Assembly (NCBI RefSeq): GCF_029227915.1
Contig: NC_079875.1
Coordinates: 30,943,501 to 31,007,500, forward strand
From: Hydractinia symbiolongicarpus
Lineage: Eukaryota > Cnidaria > Hydrozoa > Anthoathecata > Hydractiniidae
Direction of reading: 5' to 3'
DNA: 64,000 nucleotides
Shown: positions 31,327 through 44,428 of the stretch, one piece after another
Layout of the letters: each line of letters begins with the position of its first letter
How positions within the stretch are numbered: position 1 is the stretch's first letter
Position numbers and translations under genes: made by a program
Notes under the pieces: generated by a model
The model's database searches: none
What the model was told of the DNA's origin: nothing
What the model saw: the letters and a program-made list of their open reading frames with translations, nothing else

Positions 31327-34260
31327 TGATTGATTGATTGATTGATTTAATTTATTTACCGTCGGTTATTATATACAATAGTTCTTTAAAAAAATAATAT
31401 TTTGCAAAAAACTGATCAAAACCGACCAAATATTTTTATATATTTGTAATTTAGATGAAAACTATAATAAATAAATAATGAATAAATAATAAATAAAAGA
31501 TAAACATTCCCCTCTCCCATTTTCGTATTGATTACGCAAGTTATGGAATCAATTGCCGACACTCTGTGCATGAACAGTGAGAGCCATTCCATTTTTTAAT
31601 CATTTGCTTAAATTTAACTAGATCTTCGCAACTCTTCGTATGAAAAGGAAGTTTATTCCAAACTTTTGGGGCTAAACATCGCAAACTGTTTAGACCAAAG
31701 GTGCTTGTTTTTACACTGATGGTTTTTAGGTGGTTCATGTTTTGACTTCTTACTGGCCTATCAGTTTCCTCAAAAAGGAAAATGTCTTTCATGAAAGAAG
31801 GACTGATGTTTCTCCGAATTTTAAATATTTCTATGCATAAATATCTGTGCCTTAGTAATTCCATATAATGTTTATTTGGGAGGCAATCAACTGGTCTTGG
31901 GTTATCATGAATAAAACTTAAAGCCCTGTTGTGGAGTTTTTCAATTTTCAAAAGAGATTTCAAAGAAGAGAAATGCCAAACTAAGGGACAATAATTAAAA
32001 TTTGCATACACGAAGCTTTGTGCTAAAATAGATCTTGTTTGCAAAGATGTACATTTTTAAATCTAAATAATGCATTCAGCTGGGCTGAGGCTTTTCGACA
32101 AAGATTACTAATGTGCAAGTTGAAATTTAATTTATCATCAATTGTTACTCCTAAAAGTTTTACGGACCTTTCTGATTGTATGACTCTATCGCCAATGTTT
32201 ATTTCAAGCTTCGAGTTATCAATTTTGGCTCTTGATAGAAGGATCGAATGAAATTTGTTTGGATTTGCTATCATTTTGTTATTATTTAACCAAGAAAGGG
32301 CAATTTCGCATTCCCTTTCTAAAGTCTTAATGAGATTTTTAATAGTGTTTGAATAAGCTGATATCGTATTGTCGTCTTCGTAATTATGTAGGTCACTATT
32401 TACAATAAAATAAAATAAATCATTCATAAATATATTAAAAATAATTGGGCCCAACACAGAACCCTGAGGCACACCTGACAAAATTAATTCAAATATACTA
32501 TACTCCGCATTTACTCGTGTGGATTGTTCTCTGTTTGTAAGATACGATAGAATATACTCAAGTGATTTTACATCAAAACCGTAAGCATGAAGTTTGGCTA
32601 TAAGTAGATCGTGGGGGACACAGTCAAAAGCTTTTGATAAGTCTATTAATATTGAACCAACCACATAATTCAAATCCAGTTTTTTTTTCCAATCCTCTAA
32701 TAGGCGTATCAATACGTGATTGGTGCTATAGTTTTTCCTGTAAGCAGATAAGTACACAGAAAGTTTTTTTTCCATGAAAGACATTATTTGCTCTTTGATT
32801 ATTATTTCATAAAACTTAGAGAAAAAATTTAATACACTAATAGGTCTAAAATTATTGAGACTGTACTTTTTCTTGCTTCCCTTGTCAATTGGTGTAACAA
32901 CCGCACGCTTAGCTTTAGTTGGGAAAAAACTGGCACGGATACTACTATTTAAGGCATTTTTGAGGGGCAATATTAAGTGCTCACTAGCTAGTTTTGCAAG
33001 TTTTGGCGGTATCTTATCTTCGCCTGCAGACGCTTTAGTGTTTATTTCTTTAAATACTTTTTTGATTTCTTTATCACCTATTTCCTTAAATTGAAAATTT
33101 TCAGACACATTTTTATTTTTATTTTATTTTATCTTTAGGATACTTGGATGATTTTTATAGGTTTTTAAAATTTTCTCAATCAACTTTTTCTTATCTGTAA
33201 ATGATTTAATATTAATAGAGGTAGGTTTAATACCACTGCTATTTTCAACAATATTTATGAAGTGGCTATTCAATGTTGTTGCCACTTCATTTTCATCTGT
33301 AATCAAATTATCGTTTTGGATTATCGTAATATTTGCATTACTTAAGCAATTTTTATTGGTTACAAAAGGTTTCATAACTTTCCAAAAATTTTTATTTTCG
33401 ACTGCTCCGGCCTGGTTTATTTTTTTTAAATATTCCTTAACAGCTATATTTCGTTCTTTGTCTTTGGCTGTAAACGGGCTAGATGCATTTTTAAAAATGT
33501 AGTTATCATTAGATGATGGTCACTTAACCCTGTTTCAAACGCTGAACTATTTTGAAAAGACCTATATCTGTTTGTCAATAAGACATCAATTGAAGAGCCT
33601 TCTGTTCCTGCAAAGCATGTTTTATCTTTAATGAGGTTTTTGAGATTGAAAATATCACAAAGTGACATCACTTGGATTATAAAAATCTATATTAATATCA
33701 CCCAGAACAATAATATTGTCACATTTAGAAAGAGCATTGTTTAGAATTTTTTCCATTTCATAGAAAAATTGTGTTAAGTTCAAATATGAAGGTGGCCGAT
33801 AAATACTAATTATAATCCATTTTTTATTTCTAATAGGAATTTCAGAACAGATAATTTCATTCTCTACAATTCCAATATTGTGTAACTGTTTACAAATGAC
33901 CCCTTTCCCAACATACTCAATTAAACCTCCTCCATGTATGTTTCTGTCCTTTCGGGTTCTAATTTCATATCTGTCAATATTAAATTGAGCAGTTGGAAAA
34001 GATTCATCCAGTTTAGTTTCTGCAAGTACGAAATAGTCAGGAGAAAATTTAGACATGATCTCTCTGACGTCGACAATTTTATTTCTCAGACTGTTTATAT
34101 TTAAGTAACCTAAAAGAGGATTATCGGGATTAGCAACTCTAAGTTTACAGATACTATCGAGCGGGCTATCAGGTTCGGAATTTGAATTATGTGTTTGGTT
34201 AAGATCATCAATTTCATTTTGTAATAACAAAGGGCTATTTTGTGTTTCACTTGAATCTGA
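31327..34260 (-). mobile_element. Second LINE (jockey/CR1-like), decayed
   Basis: Endonuclease and reverse transcriptase occupy 34230-31541. The 3' end on the minus strand runs into (aatc)n at 31327-31350 (gattgattgattgattta on the plus strand), a microsatellite tail typical for this LINE group. No ORF1 is visible upstream; the 5' border is uncertain, and gtgtcgtattgt repeats lie near 34290-34325. Confidence 0.7.
31541..34230 (-). pseudogene. LINE ORF2: endonuclease and reverse transcriptase
   Basis: The frame from 34230 has LLGYLNINSLRNKI, AETKLDE, IISIYRPPS and IVLGDINIDF (endonuclease), continued after a shift with FETGLSDHHLMIT. A linker frame (33375-33124) leads to the long frame 33108-32023: LNNFRPISVLNFFSKFYE, LIDLSKAFDCVPHDLL, LSGVPQGSVLGPIIFNIFM and NYEDDNTI. 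Motif C is usually F-A-D-D; the Ala here is Glu while both catalytic Asp remain. The 32044-31541 frame holds the C-terminal region (YANFNYCPLVWHFSS, LRCLAPKVWNKLP). Only a few frame breaks separate the parts, so this is younger than the 21-25 kb LINE. It differs from that LINE in all motifs and belongs to another lineage. Confidence 0.85.
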
Positions 34261-34429
34261 AAAAACTTGTGCCTATAACAATACGACACAAACAAATAAC
34301 AATACGACACAATACGACACAAAAAAAGAGCGAACAACACAAGCGGTCTGGTTACAGATCGAACACAAATAGAAAAATGTATATGTCAAAAATATATTAA
34401 TATAAAAAAGAATTAAATAAAACCCTCTT

Positions 34430-34700
34430 GTGCGCCAGAACTTGTGACTCTGGCTGTAGCTTTTCACGTGTTACAGGGTCCCAACACTCAGCCTTAGACA
34501 GGAGGTTGTCACGACAGGACCAGCCTGTGAATATTTTGACTAAGGACAGCAGGGTTGTCAAGCCTGAAGACTAAATTAGTAAACTTGGCCACCTTACTGA
34601 ACTGGGGTAAAAAGTGGGGTCGTTACGCCCAAAGACAGGCTAAAACCAAACCCCCTTGCTAAGCATTTTAAAAGTCACCAGAGAAGAGTTCACTTTTTAT
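34430..34700 (-). repeat. Dispersed repeat, inverted copy of 19.5-kb repeat
   Basis: Reverse complement of 19505-19770 with scattered differences; both contain the cttgtgcgccagaacttgtg block in opposite orientation. Confidence 0.7.
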
Positions 34701-34869
34701 CCTCTGGGTGTTTACTGGGTAAACTGGCTTGTATGAACCAGCTGCGGTAATACAAAACCGCTCGGATTTTCATTTTCCTCCCCATGACCATAGAAGTACA
34801 GGTTTAAAGCAACAGCAAAGGTATTTTAAAGAGTAAAAAAAAAAAAAAAAAAAATAGCAGCGGGTATAA

Positions 34870-35544
34870 AAGAAAACATATGATGTAGTGCTGTTGAGCG
34901 TTCTTGGATCAACTTTGGTTATTTATTGCCTTATCATTGCAGAGGTACCTTGTTTTCCTTGTGCTCTCTTGGTCTGGAACATTATGGGCGAAACAATTTA
35001 TATTCATTCTCCAGATTTTCAGAATCTAAAAATGTACTAACTGACAATTGGACGCTGGAAGACAGTGACAGTGTTAGGGATGTCCTGATTTTCAACAGTA
35101 ACTGAAGAAGTGAGACAGGTGTTACAGCAAACTGACACCGATATTCTGTCGAGATCTTTTGAGACGCAATTACCGAGAACCCTTTCAATTCATCTATAAC
35201 AAGAAGTAACATCACTGTTACATCTTGCTGAGAATTGTATTTCTAGGGCCTAGAGAAAGTTTGAAGGATCAGCAGGGGTCAAAGAACGGTGTAGCATGGT
35301 TATGTTGAGAGCAATCGCCCTCATAATTTGTGACAAACGGGATGACTCCGAAGGACCATAGGGATGTGATAGTATTTAGTGCTTGCAAAATAACTTTGGC
35401 ATAGCACGTATTGCCTTTGTTGACAAAACCTGCATTTATAAAATTTGACTTTGTTTTGGCACTACTTTTGTTATGGTTGATTTTTAGAGAAGCCGCAGTG
35501 CGTGAACCAGACGCAACAGACTTGGGTGAAAAAGTCTTTATCAC
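34870..35544 (-). pseudogene. Ubiquitin-specific protease (USP) remnant
   Basis: The minus frame from 35544 ends in a clear USP Cys box, GFVNKGNTCYAKVILQAL, with the catalytic Cys in place but the usual Asn after Y-[AM] replaced by Lys. Further along (35215-34982 and beyond) VSTFLDSENLENEYKLF is followed by a Cys/Arg-Pro segment. That resembles the USP zinc-binding insert (a hydrophobic block, then N-x-Y-x-x-x-C-x-x-C) with the first Cys mutated and stops after it. The two parts are in different frames. USPs remove ubiquitin from proteins. This is a broken fragment; whether it came from a host gene or a transposon-carried protease is unclear. Confidence 0.5.
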
Positions 35545-36774
35545 TCCAGGTGCCTTAATTAAGGAGTCTTGAGACGAGTCTCTTGACAGAACAGATATGT
35601 CATACCGATTTTACCAAGGTTTTTCGAGGTCGAATATGCCATTGTATTGGAAAAACCTAGCCTTTCCAGACACAACGTGGTTGTTCTTGCGCAATAACCT
35701 CTTGCCCGTACTTCTACAGCAAAGTCAAGCAAGAATGTTTAGCTACTTTGATGGAGTGCCAATAGTTTGTTTTTCTTCGCAATGGCAAGTGAGTTCGATA
35801 ATTATAACTCGTTTAAGCTTATTTGAGAAGATAACTTATCAGGTATTAGTTGTGACACAGCAATGTGGCCTGGAAAAACAAAGTTAGGACTAGTGTCGGC
35901 AAGGCTTATATTCGTTATGTTGTTACATATTTAAGAAAGAGGCTGTAGTTAAGAAACATAATAATTATAATGTTAGAAAAAAATAAACGCATCCAGCTTT
36001 AGGTAAAACTCGGACATTACATTCACGAAGAAATTCAGTATTTATATTTAACAATCGTCTTCTTGCAAAAAATGTACTTACATCTTAAAAATCATTTTTC
36101 TTCTTACCATAAATCCGTTTGTGTTAATTTCATTCAAAAGGCGCAAATAATAGACCTTTCCCAAATTTCCTAATAATGCAAAACTGAATTACAGAGGTCG
36201 ATACTAAAAACGATTCCTCTCGGTAAGTTTTTCAACAAAAGGTAGACCAAATTAGCTAATTTCGTAAATATTTGTTCGTTAAGTGCCTCAGTTCCGAGCT
36301 GGAAGTTACGGTCAAATCCTCTTCAATTTTATAATCTATCTGAATATCCTTATTTGAAGAGCACAGAACCATTATTATATTTTGAATAACGTCATAATAA
36401 TTATAATTTATCAAATTTGGGAAAAGTGTATTAAAACTAAGGAAGACAATTTTTGATTTATTCGTGTACGTTGCGAAATTACATTGATAAATTAAATTGC
36501 GTCTAACCGAAACACAGAGGTCTGTAAATTTTATTCGCTATTTTTGCCGAAAAAAGCTGCGCACAACAACTTAGATTCACACATATTTTATAGTTACGCA
36601 TTTACAGCATGTTTATCTTTTTCTCCCCTGAGATATTCATCAAAACAAATATAACAGGTGCTTTTATTATCAAAGTTTTTGTGTACAAAATGTGGGCTGT
36701 CTTACCAAGAAAACTCACCCTGGAAACATTCTTAAGATATTCTTACAATTTTCGCAATTTTCATTCTTAGGCAT
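35545..36774. other. No gene recognised
   Basis: AT-rich sequence up to the satellite array. The 96-codon plus frame (35597-35887) has no recognisable domain. Confidence 0.4.
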
Positions 36775-38403
36775 TTAAAAGAGACAAATGTCTCATATAT
36801 TTGCGATTCTTCGTGTTCGTACAAGATAATTGTCATTTTGCGATTCTTCGTGTTCGTACAAGATAATTGTCATTTAGGGTGGACAACCTCATCTCAGTTT
36901 CTATATATTTTAGCCGTAAAATTGATAAACGACGCATTTAAAAGAGACAAATGTCTGATATACTTGCCAATTTTCGTACTGACACAAGATAATTGTCATT
37001 TAGGGACGACAATCTCGTCTCAGGTTCCATATTTGCGATTTTTCGTATTGATACAAGATAATTGTACCTTAGGGTGAACAACGGGTCAGTTTCTATATAT
37101 TTTAGTTGTAAAATTGATGAACGAGGCATTTCAAAGTGACGAGTGTCATGTACTTGCTATTTTTCGTATTGATACAAGATAATTGTCATTTAGGGTCGAC
37201 AACCTCGTCCCAGTTTCTATGTATTTTAGCCGTAAAATTGATAAACGGGGCATTTCAAAGTGACCAGTGCCATGTATTAGCGATTTTTCGTATTGATACA
37301 GGACAATTGTCACTTACGATCGACAACCTCCTCTCAGGTTCTATGTATTTTGGCCGTATAATTGATAAACGATGCATTTCAAAGTGACCAGTGTCATGTA
37401 CTTGCGATTTTTCGTATTGATACAAGATAATTGTCATTTGGGGTCGAGTACCTCGTCTCAGGTTCTATTTATTTTAGCCATAATATTGATAAACGAGGCA
37501 TTTAAAAGAGACAAATGTCTCACATATTTCCGATTCTTCGTGTTGATACAAGATAAATCTCATTTGGGGTCAAGAACGTCTCAGGTTCTATATATTTTAC
37601 TCGCAAAATTGATAAACGAGGCATTTCAAAGTGACATGTTTTGCTATTTTTCGTATTGATACAAAATAATTGTCATTTAGGGTCAACAACCTCGTCTCAG
37701 GTTCTATATATTTTAGCCTTAAAATTGATAAACAAGACATTTAAAAGAGACAAATGTTTCATATATTTGCGATTCTTCGTGTTGATACAAGATAATTGTC
37801 ATTTAGGGACGGCAACCTCGTCTCAGGTTCCATTTACTTTAGTCGTAAAATTGATAAACGAGGCATTTAAAAGAGACAAATGTCTGATATATTTGCGATT
37901 TTTCGTATTGATACAAGATAATTTTCATTTAGGGATGACAATCTCGTCTCAGGTTCCATATATTTTAGTTGTAAAATTGATAAACGAGGCATTTTAAAGT
38001 GACGAGTGTCATGTATTTGCGATTTTTCGTATTGATACAAGATAATTGTACCTTAGGGACGACAAGCTCGTCTCAGTTTCTATATATTTTAGCCGTAAAA
38101 TTGATAAACGAGGCATTTAAAAGAGACAAATGTCTCATATATTTGCGATTTTTCGTATTGATACAGGAGAATTGTCACTTACGATCGACAACCTCGTCTC
38201 AGGTTCTATATATTTTGGCCGTATAATTGATAAACGATGCATTTCAAAGTGACGAGTGTCATGTACTTGCGATTTTTCGTATTGATACAAGATAATTGTC
38301 ATTTGGGGTCGAGTACCTCGTCTCAGGTTCTATTTATTTTAGCCATAATATTGATAAACGAGGCATTTCAAAGTGACATGTATTTGCGATTTTTCGTATT
38401 GAT
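36775..38403 (+). repeat. Satellite array, block 1 (monomer about 122 bp)
   Basis: Head-to-tail copies of a unit containing tattgatacaagataattg, catttagggtcgacaacctc, tctcaggttctatatatttt and aaaattgataaacgaggcat, then aaagtgacgagtgtcatg or aaagagacaaatgtctc. Spacing of matching blocks is about 118-126 bp. Roughly 13 copies here. The array is interrupted at 38404-38412 by a 6.1-kb transposon. Confidence 0.95.
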
Positions 38404-38412
38404 ACAAGATAA

Positions 38413-38500
38413 CAACCTCGTTCCCAGGGCTTTTTGTCTCTCATCGGCGCTGCGCTTATTGATAGGTCTGACGAAAAAGGCCCTGGAGGAGGCTGGTTTT
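38413..38500 (+). repeat. Left terminal inverted repeat
   Basis: Begins caacctcgttcccagg and ends ggaggctggtttt. It pairs with 44429-44509 in reverse complement over two strong blocks with a variable middle. Confidence 0.75.
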
Positions 38501-39113
38501 ATTCCGAGCCGTGATTGGTCGAGAATTTCACCTAATTATGCGAAAGATAAAACGTCACTCGGTCCGTGAAATATTCACGCTGAAACTAACTGTAAACAAT
38601 AAAGATGGCCGACACTGTGCATACATGTTTTGTATCAGAAAAAAATATTTGAAAAATACATTTTGGCAAGAAACTTTTATGGCTTCAATTAGTTGTAACT
38701 AGTTAACTCTCAGTCCAGATGTGCTTGTATGTAACTACATGCTACTTATGCTCAAATTAATATTAGCAACTGACCAAGAGATTGTCTAGAGCTAGCTAGT
38801 TATAAAACAAGAAGTGTAGACATATATATACTTACAGATAGATGGATACTAGTTATTTATTATTATTATTACTACTGAACATCAGAATACAAAGTAAGCG
38901 CAGTTAGCTACATCAACGCAAAAACAGATAAAGGATTGGATGTATTTTCCATGCTAATTACACAGATTTTACATATTGCAAGAATTCTGTTAACTCTTAA
39001 AATGGTAAGGGATTATATATAAGATAAAAACACAAAGCTATCTATACATTTATATATATACATCTATATTGCTAAATATAAAAATTTTCTTTTTTTATTC
39101 AAGGTATAGAAGA

Positions 39114-42058
39114 ATGGCTAAGCCAGCTACTCCTAAGAAGATTTACTTTCGTAACACTTCCAATGATGGAAATTTCTGCAGGTTATGTGCCAAATTAAAA
39201 CAAAAATCTTTGTTTATAAAAATATTCAGCAATATTGGAAAAAACAAAAACATTGAGAACAAAATAAGTCTAACATGTGGGTTAAGAACAACGGAACTGG
39301 ATGCTCTTCCAACTGTTATATGTCAGTCTTGTGTCACCTTTGTCGAGAAAATGTCAGACTTTCGGAAAAATGTTCAACTGAATCAAATTCAGTTACGACA
39401 AAACGTGTCTGTCAAACGTGGCATATTGTCTCCGCATAACGAGAAAAATCAAACTATTGAAAGTGAGAAAAAGAACGAAAAAGGAAAATCTAGAAAGCAA
39501 CTTAACTTTGCTGAAAACAAGGAGTTAACTGAAGTTCCTACCACACAACTGCAACCACGCAATATTGTTTCTCCCGAAGACAATATACCAGCAATGCAAA
39601 AGTTAAAACTGGAAACAGCGCTTAAATCCAATAATAATATGGTAGTAGCAAATACAATCATTAACCACTGTCCAACTATATCTACATATTTGAAAAATAA
39701 TTATATTAATAATTTGAAAAGTTCCTGTAAAAAACTTGCCACAAGAAAAAAACCATCAATTTTACACAAAAGAGGTATGAAGAGATGCAAAATTTTAATA
39801 TTGAAAAACTGTGGGCTGAGATCAAAGAAAATCATCCATTACTTGTTGATGTTCTTAGTGCTGTGTGTGGGCAAAAGGATATTGTACTTGAAACTAAAAA
39901 CAAATTTTGTTTCATATATTCCATACTGATGCAAATGCGGTGGCATGAACTTAGTTTATATCAGAGAGTCAACACTGTTTTGATCATTGAGGGTCGATGC
40001 AGCAAAAAGGTAATATATAAGTCAGTAGATGTAAGATGTAAATAATGGGAAATGCTCTTGAGATTTTAACTCCGACTAATAGAAAAAGTTTCTGTTCTTA
40101 TTTTGCTTTTTATAGAAAGGTGAAAATTTATCCAAAAAATTCCAAATGTATATATATATATATTAAAACTTTTCATTAAAACATGTTTTTGGATATAAGT
40201 AAACATAACGAACAACTAAATTAAGCTATGTTGGGTACTTATATTCTAGTTACAAGAAAGATTCAACAAACTAGGAGTATGCCTGTCACACAAGATGAAA
40301 GGAAATCTGTTAAACTTGATTGGAAGCCACTATATGGAAAAGGCGATTGATTTAGTGAAAAACAACACAACACTCAGAGGAAGCGGCGATAACTGGGATC
40401 TGAAAGTACTAGTGGAGACAAGAAAGGGTGTTGACAACAAAGATTACCATCTTTTTGCAACAAATCTAATCGCAAACAGAATTCCTTTTGACCATCTTCC
40501 AAACAACCAGCCAATTGGAGATATTCGATATATGGACAGGAAGAAATTTGCTGTCAATATGGCAGAATGGGAATGTTACAGACAGACAACAAAGGTTCTG
40601 ATTGGAAGAATTCTGGTTGAGTTTTTCCCAAAATTTAAATTTTTAAAAAAAGTAATCCCAGATCATATTGACAACAGATTTAGTGACAAAATGTCCCAAA
40701 AGTCAACAATAATTTCAATGCCGATCATTGATGCAAATGAAGCAAGGTATGCAGATTGTGTCGAGATCCTGCGAACATATGAGAAATGGATTGCAGAGAT
40801 ATACCAAAAGGCTGGTAAACTGACTGACATGCCAATTATCGACAATACACCATTACCTGAAAACACAGCTGAGCCAGGTCAATCATATTCTCATACTGTG
40901 TTTACCAACGAAGATCCAATGAAGGACATGAAAATAATGTTTAGTGGTGATCAGCTGACACGAGTCCGTTTCGCTGGTGCGAAATCCCTATTAGCTGGGA
41001 ATCACACACCAACAGACCGGTTGGAGCATTGTTCCCCTTTCAAAGCTGCAATGTGGCACTGTAAGGCATCTTTACTTCAATATTCATTTGCTCTGCTTTA
41101 CTCAGCAAACTCTGTCAACCAGATAGGAACACTGAAGTATTTCAGGAAGAAAATGAATAGAAGGAATTCAACCCCAGGTAAAGTGTTAGACTCATACGAA
41201 GGTAGTAAAGATCTGTTTTTAAGTGTTGGTAGAGCATATGTTGTTATAGCAGCAATGTCTTTTTTGGAGATGGATACATTGGAAGATGAACCAAAATGAC
41301 ATCCCTTTCCTAAAAATTTGGTGCATGCTAGCAAAGAGGTAAAAAAAGAATATTTTAACACTTTACTGGATAATTTTGTCGATCAATTTGTTCTCCAAAA
41401 ATCAATTGAAGATGGTGATCAAGTGAAAAATTACGGTCTGTGTATCATTTTCTTAACAGTCCTCATCCTTCAGATGAAAGATACAGCTAAAGAAGGAGAT
41501 GGTGACAGAAACCTCATCAATCAAAAGCTTTTGTTGTCAATATTTCGATCACTTGGTGCATACAGTAAATATGCGATAGAGATGTTTGTAAGCATTGCAC
41601 AAGTAGAATGCTTGTTGACACCTAGATTGTCTGAGGAGTTCAAATGGGGATACTTTTCAAATTGGAGAGGTGGAGCAGGGCAAAACATTGAAGATGATCT
41701 ATCACAAGAAATCAGTAATCGTTTAGGAAAACACATCGTGCAAAGAATGGGAGCAAATAAAACAATAAAATCCATTAGCAAAGTGTGCAAGGCTGTGAGC
41801 GGTGTAAAAGAAATCAAAGAAAATTATGATCAAAACCTAAATATTCATGATACATCGGTCCAACACTCTAAACGAGAGTCCATATCTGATGAAAAAGAGA
41901 TGACAAACGACCTGCTTAATCTTCGCCCATTTAGCCACATTGTTGGAAGAGCTCATCAAAGTTTTCCTGATATTAAACGTTCCCCACTACGTTACTTGAA
42001 TATTGTAGAACATCAAAAATGGTTAGAAAAACATAAATTACAGCTATATGTTCCCTAG
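39114..42058 (+). pseudogene. ZAD-like zinc finger plus DUF6589-type transposon protein
   Basis: From Met 39114 a zinc unit FCRLCAKLKQ...LPTVICQSCVTF (C-x2-C...C-x2-C, ZAD-like) is followed by a charged linker. A frame change near 39770 leads to EIKENHPLLVDVLSAVCG and LSLYQRVNTVLIIEG. A 240-bp intron (40010-40249, AAAAAG|gtaata ... attctag|TTACAA) joins in phase 0 to LQERFNKLGVCLSHKM and IGDIRYMDRKKFA. The core has FSGDQLTRVRFAGAK, HCSPFKAAMWHCKASLLQ and KVLDSYEGSKDLFLSVG, which I recognise as the DUF6589 type (GDQLT block) found in fungal and cnidarian mobile elements. It ends with FSNWRGGAGQNIEDDLSQEI. One in-frame TGA (41297-41299) interrupts it. Probable transposase of RNase H fold; catalytic residues are inferred, not proven. 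Confidence 0.7.
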
Positions 42059-42285
42059 GATTTTATAAAGTAAGAATCTGTTATATCAAGGTGAGTTCCA
42101 TAAACGTATATATATTATTTATGCTAACATTGACTGCTGATAATTCAAACCTCCAGAAAAAGTAGAACTTTTTTAAATTCTGTCTACTGAGTGCTTTTAA
42201 TCTTACAAGTTTGTTTTATCAGAAGTGAATATTATATACTATATATTTTAAAGTTTGTTTATATATATTTATATATATACCTAAA

Positions 42286-44250
42286 TTATTTATGCTTTGG
42301 GGCATACTTATTTATTTTATCGTATATGGTGGTAGCATATTGATCATCCCAAACATCATATTCAAATAACAGATCATTTTTAGATCTTATAAATGGAAGT
42401 TTACTTAATAGTGTTTGAACCAAATTTTTATTGATAGATGGAAGTTCATAAGTTTGATCAAGGGTAGTCAATAGCGAAAGTCTCCAAGTTTCAATAATTT
42501 CTTTCAGCTCAGTTTGTAAGCATTTAAAAGCATCTTCTGATACTAAATCACGGCAAGGTAATGTTGTTTCTTTTATCAGCAAATTAGACTTTGTACAATT
42601 TGAGCAACAATTATCTTGTTCATATTTTTTAAAACCAAAGAAATTTAGAATAAATTTCCTTAAGCACAGATCTGTTTTGCAGAAGCACTTCATGCTATCG
42701 TCAACATTATTTTTATTAACAGCAATATCTGCATTATTGTAATACAATGTTGCAGTTGAGTTTTGCCCACGCCTTCCAGCTCTACCAATTTCTTGCATGT
42801 AAGATTCAATATTGGCTGGAGGCGTTATGTGGATAACTTCAGTAACCTTTGGTGCATTAACACCTATCCCGAGTGCTGTGGTTGCAAACACAACTCTAAT
42901 AGACGAATCTTGTTTTGTAATTTCATCTAAGATTTCTTTCTTCATTCTAGATGTTTGAGGAGCATGAAATTGACAAAATAGTTTTGTGTTATTTGGAGTT
43001 ACTGTTTGCTGAAATAACGAATAAGCATAGCCACAATATTTTAGCTTCATGTAAATGATTGTCATGGGATAATCATCCCGTAATTTATTTAACTCTTTAG
43101 CAATGGGAACTAAAATATCGTCATAGCTTCTTAAGCCAAAGTTGTTTCCGCGTCTTGGCAATTTCTTCAAAAATATATTTTTTCTATTTGGATTTGCAAC
43201 AACAACCTTACAATAAGGACTGAAACATAGTTTCTCTTTTAAATTTTTTATTTTGCTTGGGGGTGCAGTTGCTGTCAAAGCAATCATGGGTGTGCTTGGA
43301 AAAAGAGCTTTCAGTGTGCATAATTTTCCAAAATCTTCACGAAATTCAGCACCCCTAAAACATATAAATGGAGTGTTTTTTTTTTAAATTTTGTATAGCT
43401 AATATATTAGCAATTTATTATATTATGTACCAACAGATATATATTATCAACTTGTCAAAAGATATGTTCGTTTATATTAGTTTCATTATATATTTTCATA
43501 TATATATATTACATATAGCTATATATATATAACAGATTTTTATACTGTATATATTCAGTTTTGTTAAATATTTCATATGATATGTGCTATATACATACCT
43601 ACAGTACTTCATTATTATTTTATAAAATGAATTTTAAAAACCACCAAAGTTTTTTTATAATTTTATAATCTATATTCTTGAATAGCCAGCTAGAGCTAGT
43701 TTACTTACCACATTTCAACACAATGCGCTTCATCAACCACGCAAGCTACCACATTTTGTTGATAAATTTTGCTCTTTAAAATTGAACGCCCTTGATCAGA
43801 TAAAAAGGATTCTGGATGGGCAAATAAAATCTTAATATCTCCGTTTTTAATACCACAATCAATTGTAATATTTGTACCATCATGGTCGTCCTCCACTGCA
43901 TCATTACTTCCAAACAAGCTCTCATCTGCCTCAAACTTCCTCTGTTCCAAGTTCAATACAGCAGCAGAAAAAACAATCCCATTCAAGTATTTCACCTGAT
44001 CATTTATAATGGAAGTTAAAGGGCTGATGACCAAAACAATATTCTTTTCATTTTTAACTGGGAAGAGATCAGCAAGTAAATGAAAAATAATTGATTTTCC
44101 AAATCCAGTAGGCAGAACTGCCACCACATCATTCCCCTTTAACAAAGCTTCCAAACATATGACTTGCTTTGGTTTCAGGCAAAACTGAAAAATGTAATTA
44201 TTTAATGCGAAAGATATTCGCTTTAAAATATCAATATACGTTAGAGCCAT
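42286..44250 (-). CDS. RecQ-like superfamily 2 DNA helicase (2 exons)
   Basis: Exon 1 (44250-43709) has KPKQVICLEALLKGNDV, the Walker A box LPTGFGKS, VISPLTSIINDQV and the DEAH box VVDEAHC. Donor gtaagt and acceptor ttttag bound a 354-bp intron (43708-43355). The join restores W-G-A-E-F-R-E-D-F-G, the normal RecQ continuation. Exon 2 (43354-42286) has ALTATA (motif III), VVFATTALGIGVNAPKV (motif V), ESYMQEIGRAGRRG (motif VI) and a Cys cluster CFCKTDLC...CCSNC matching the RecQ zinc-binding region. The total is about 540 residues without a break. No HRDC domain is visible. RecQ helicases unwind DNA 3' to 5'. Its place inside the inverted repeats indicates a transposon gene, perhaps aiding excision or replication of the element. 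Confidence 0.85.
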
Positions 44251-44428
44251 CACGACCTAAAGCCTTCAAGGTCCAGTCTTCACTAAAAAGTTCTATTTCC
44301 ATCGATCACGATAAAATCCAGACCCTAATAATTAAATTGAAACTCGCTTACCAAAGACTAGGAAGTATAAAATTCCTGATAAACGAGACACGAGTGCATT
44401 AATTAAAAATCTGCGAAAATCAAAGATT

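Noticed and set aside
35597-35887. 96-codon plus-strand frame
   Set aside because: No domain signature; sits beside a minus-strand pseudogene and repeats.
36838-38226. Long open frames through the satellite (LRFFVLIQDNCHLGSTTSSQ repeats), also at 45086-47336
   Set aside because: They occur because many monomers are close to a multiple of three and low in stops. Both strands are open, units of other length break the frame, and there is no start or domain.
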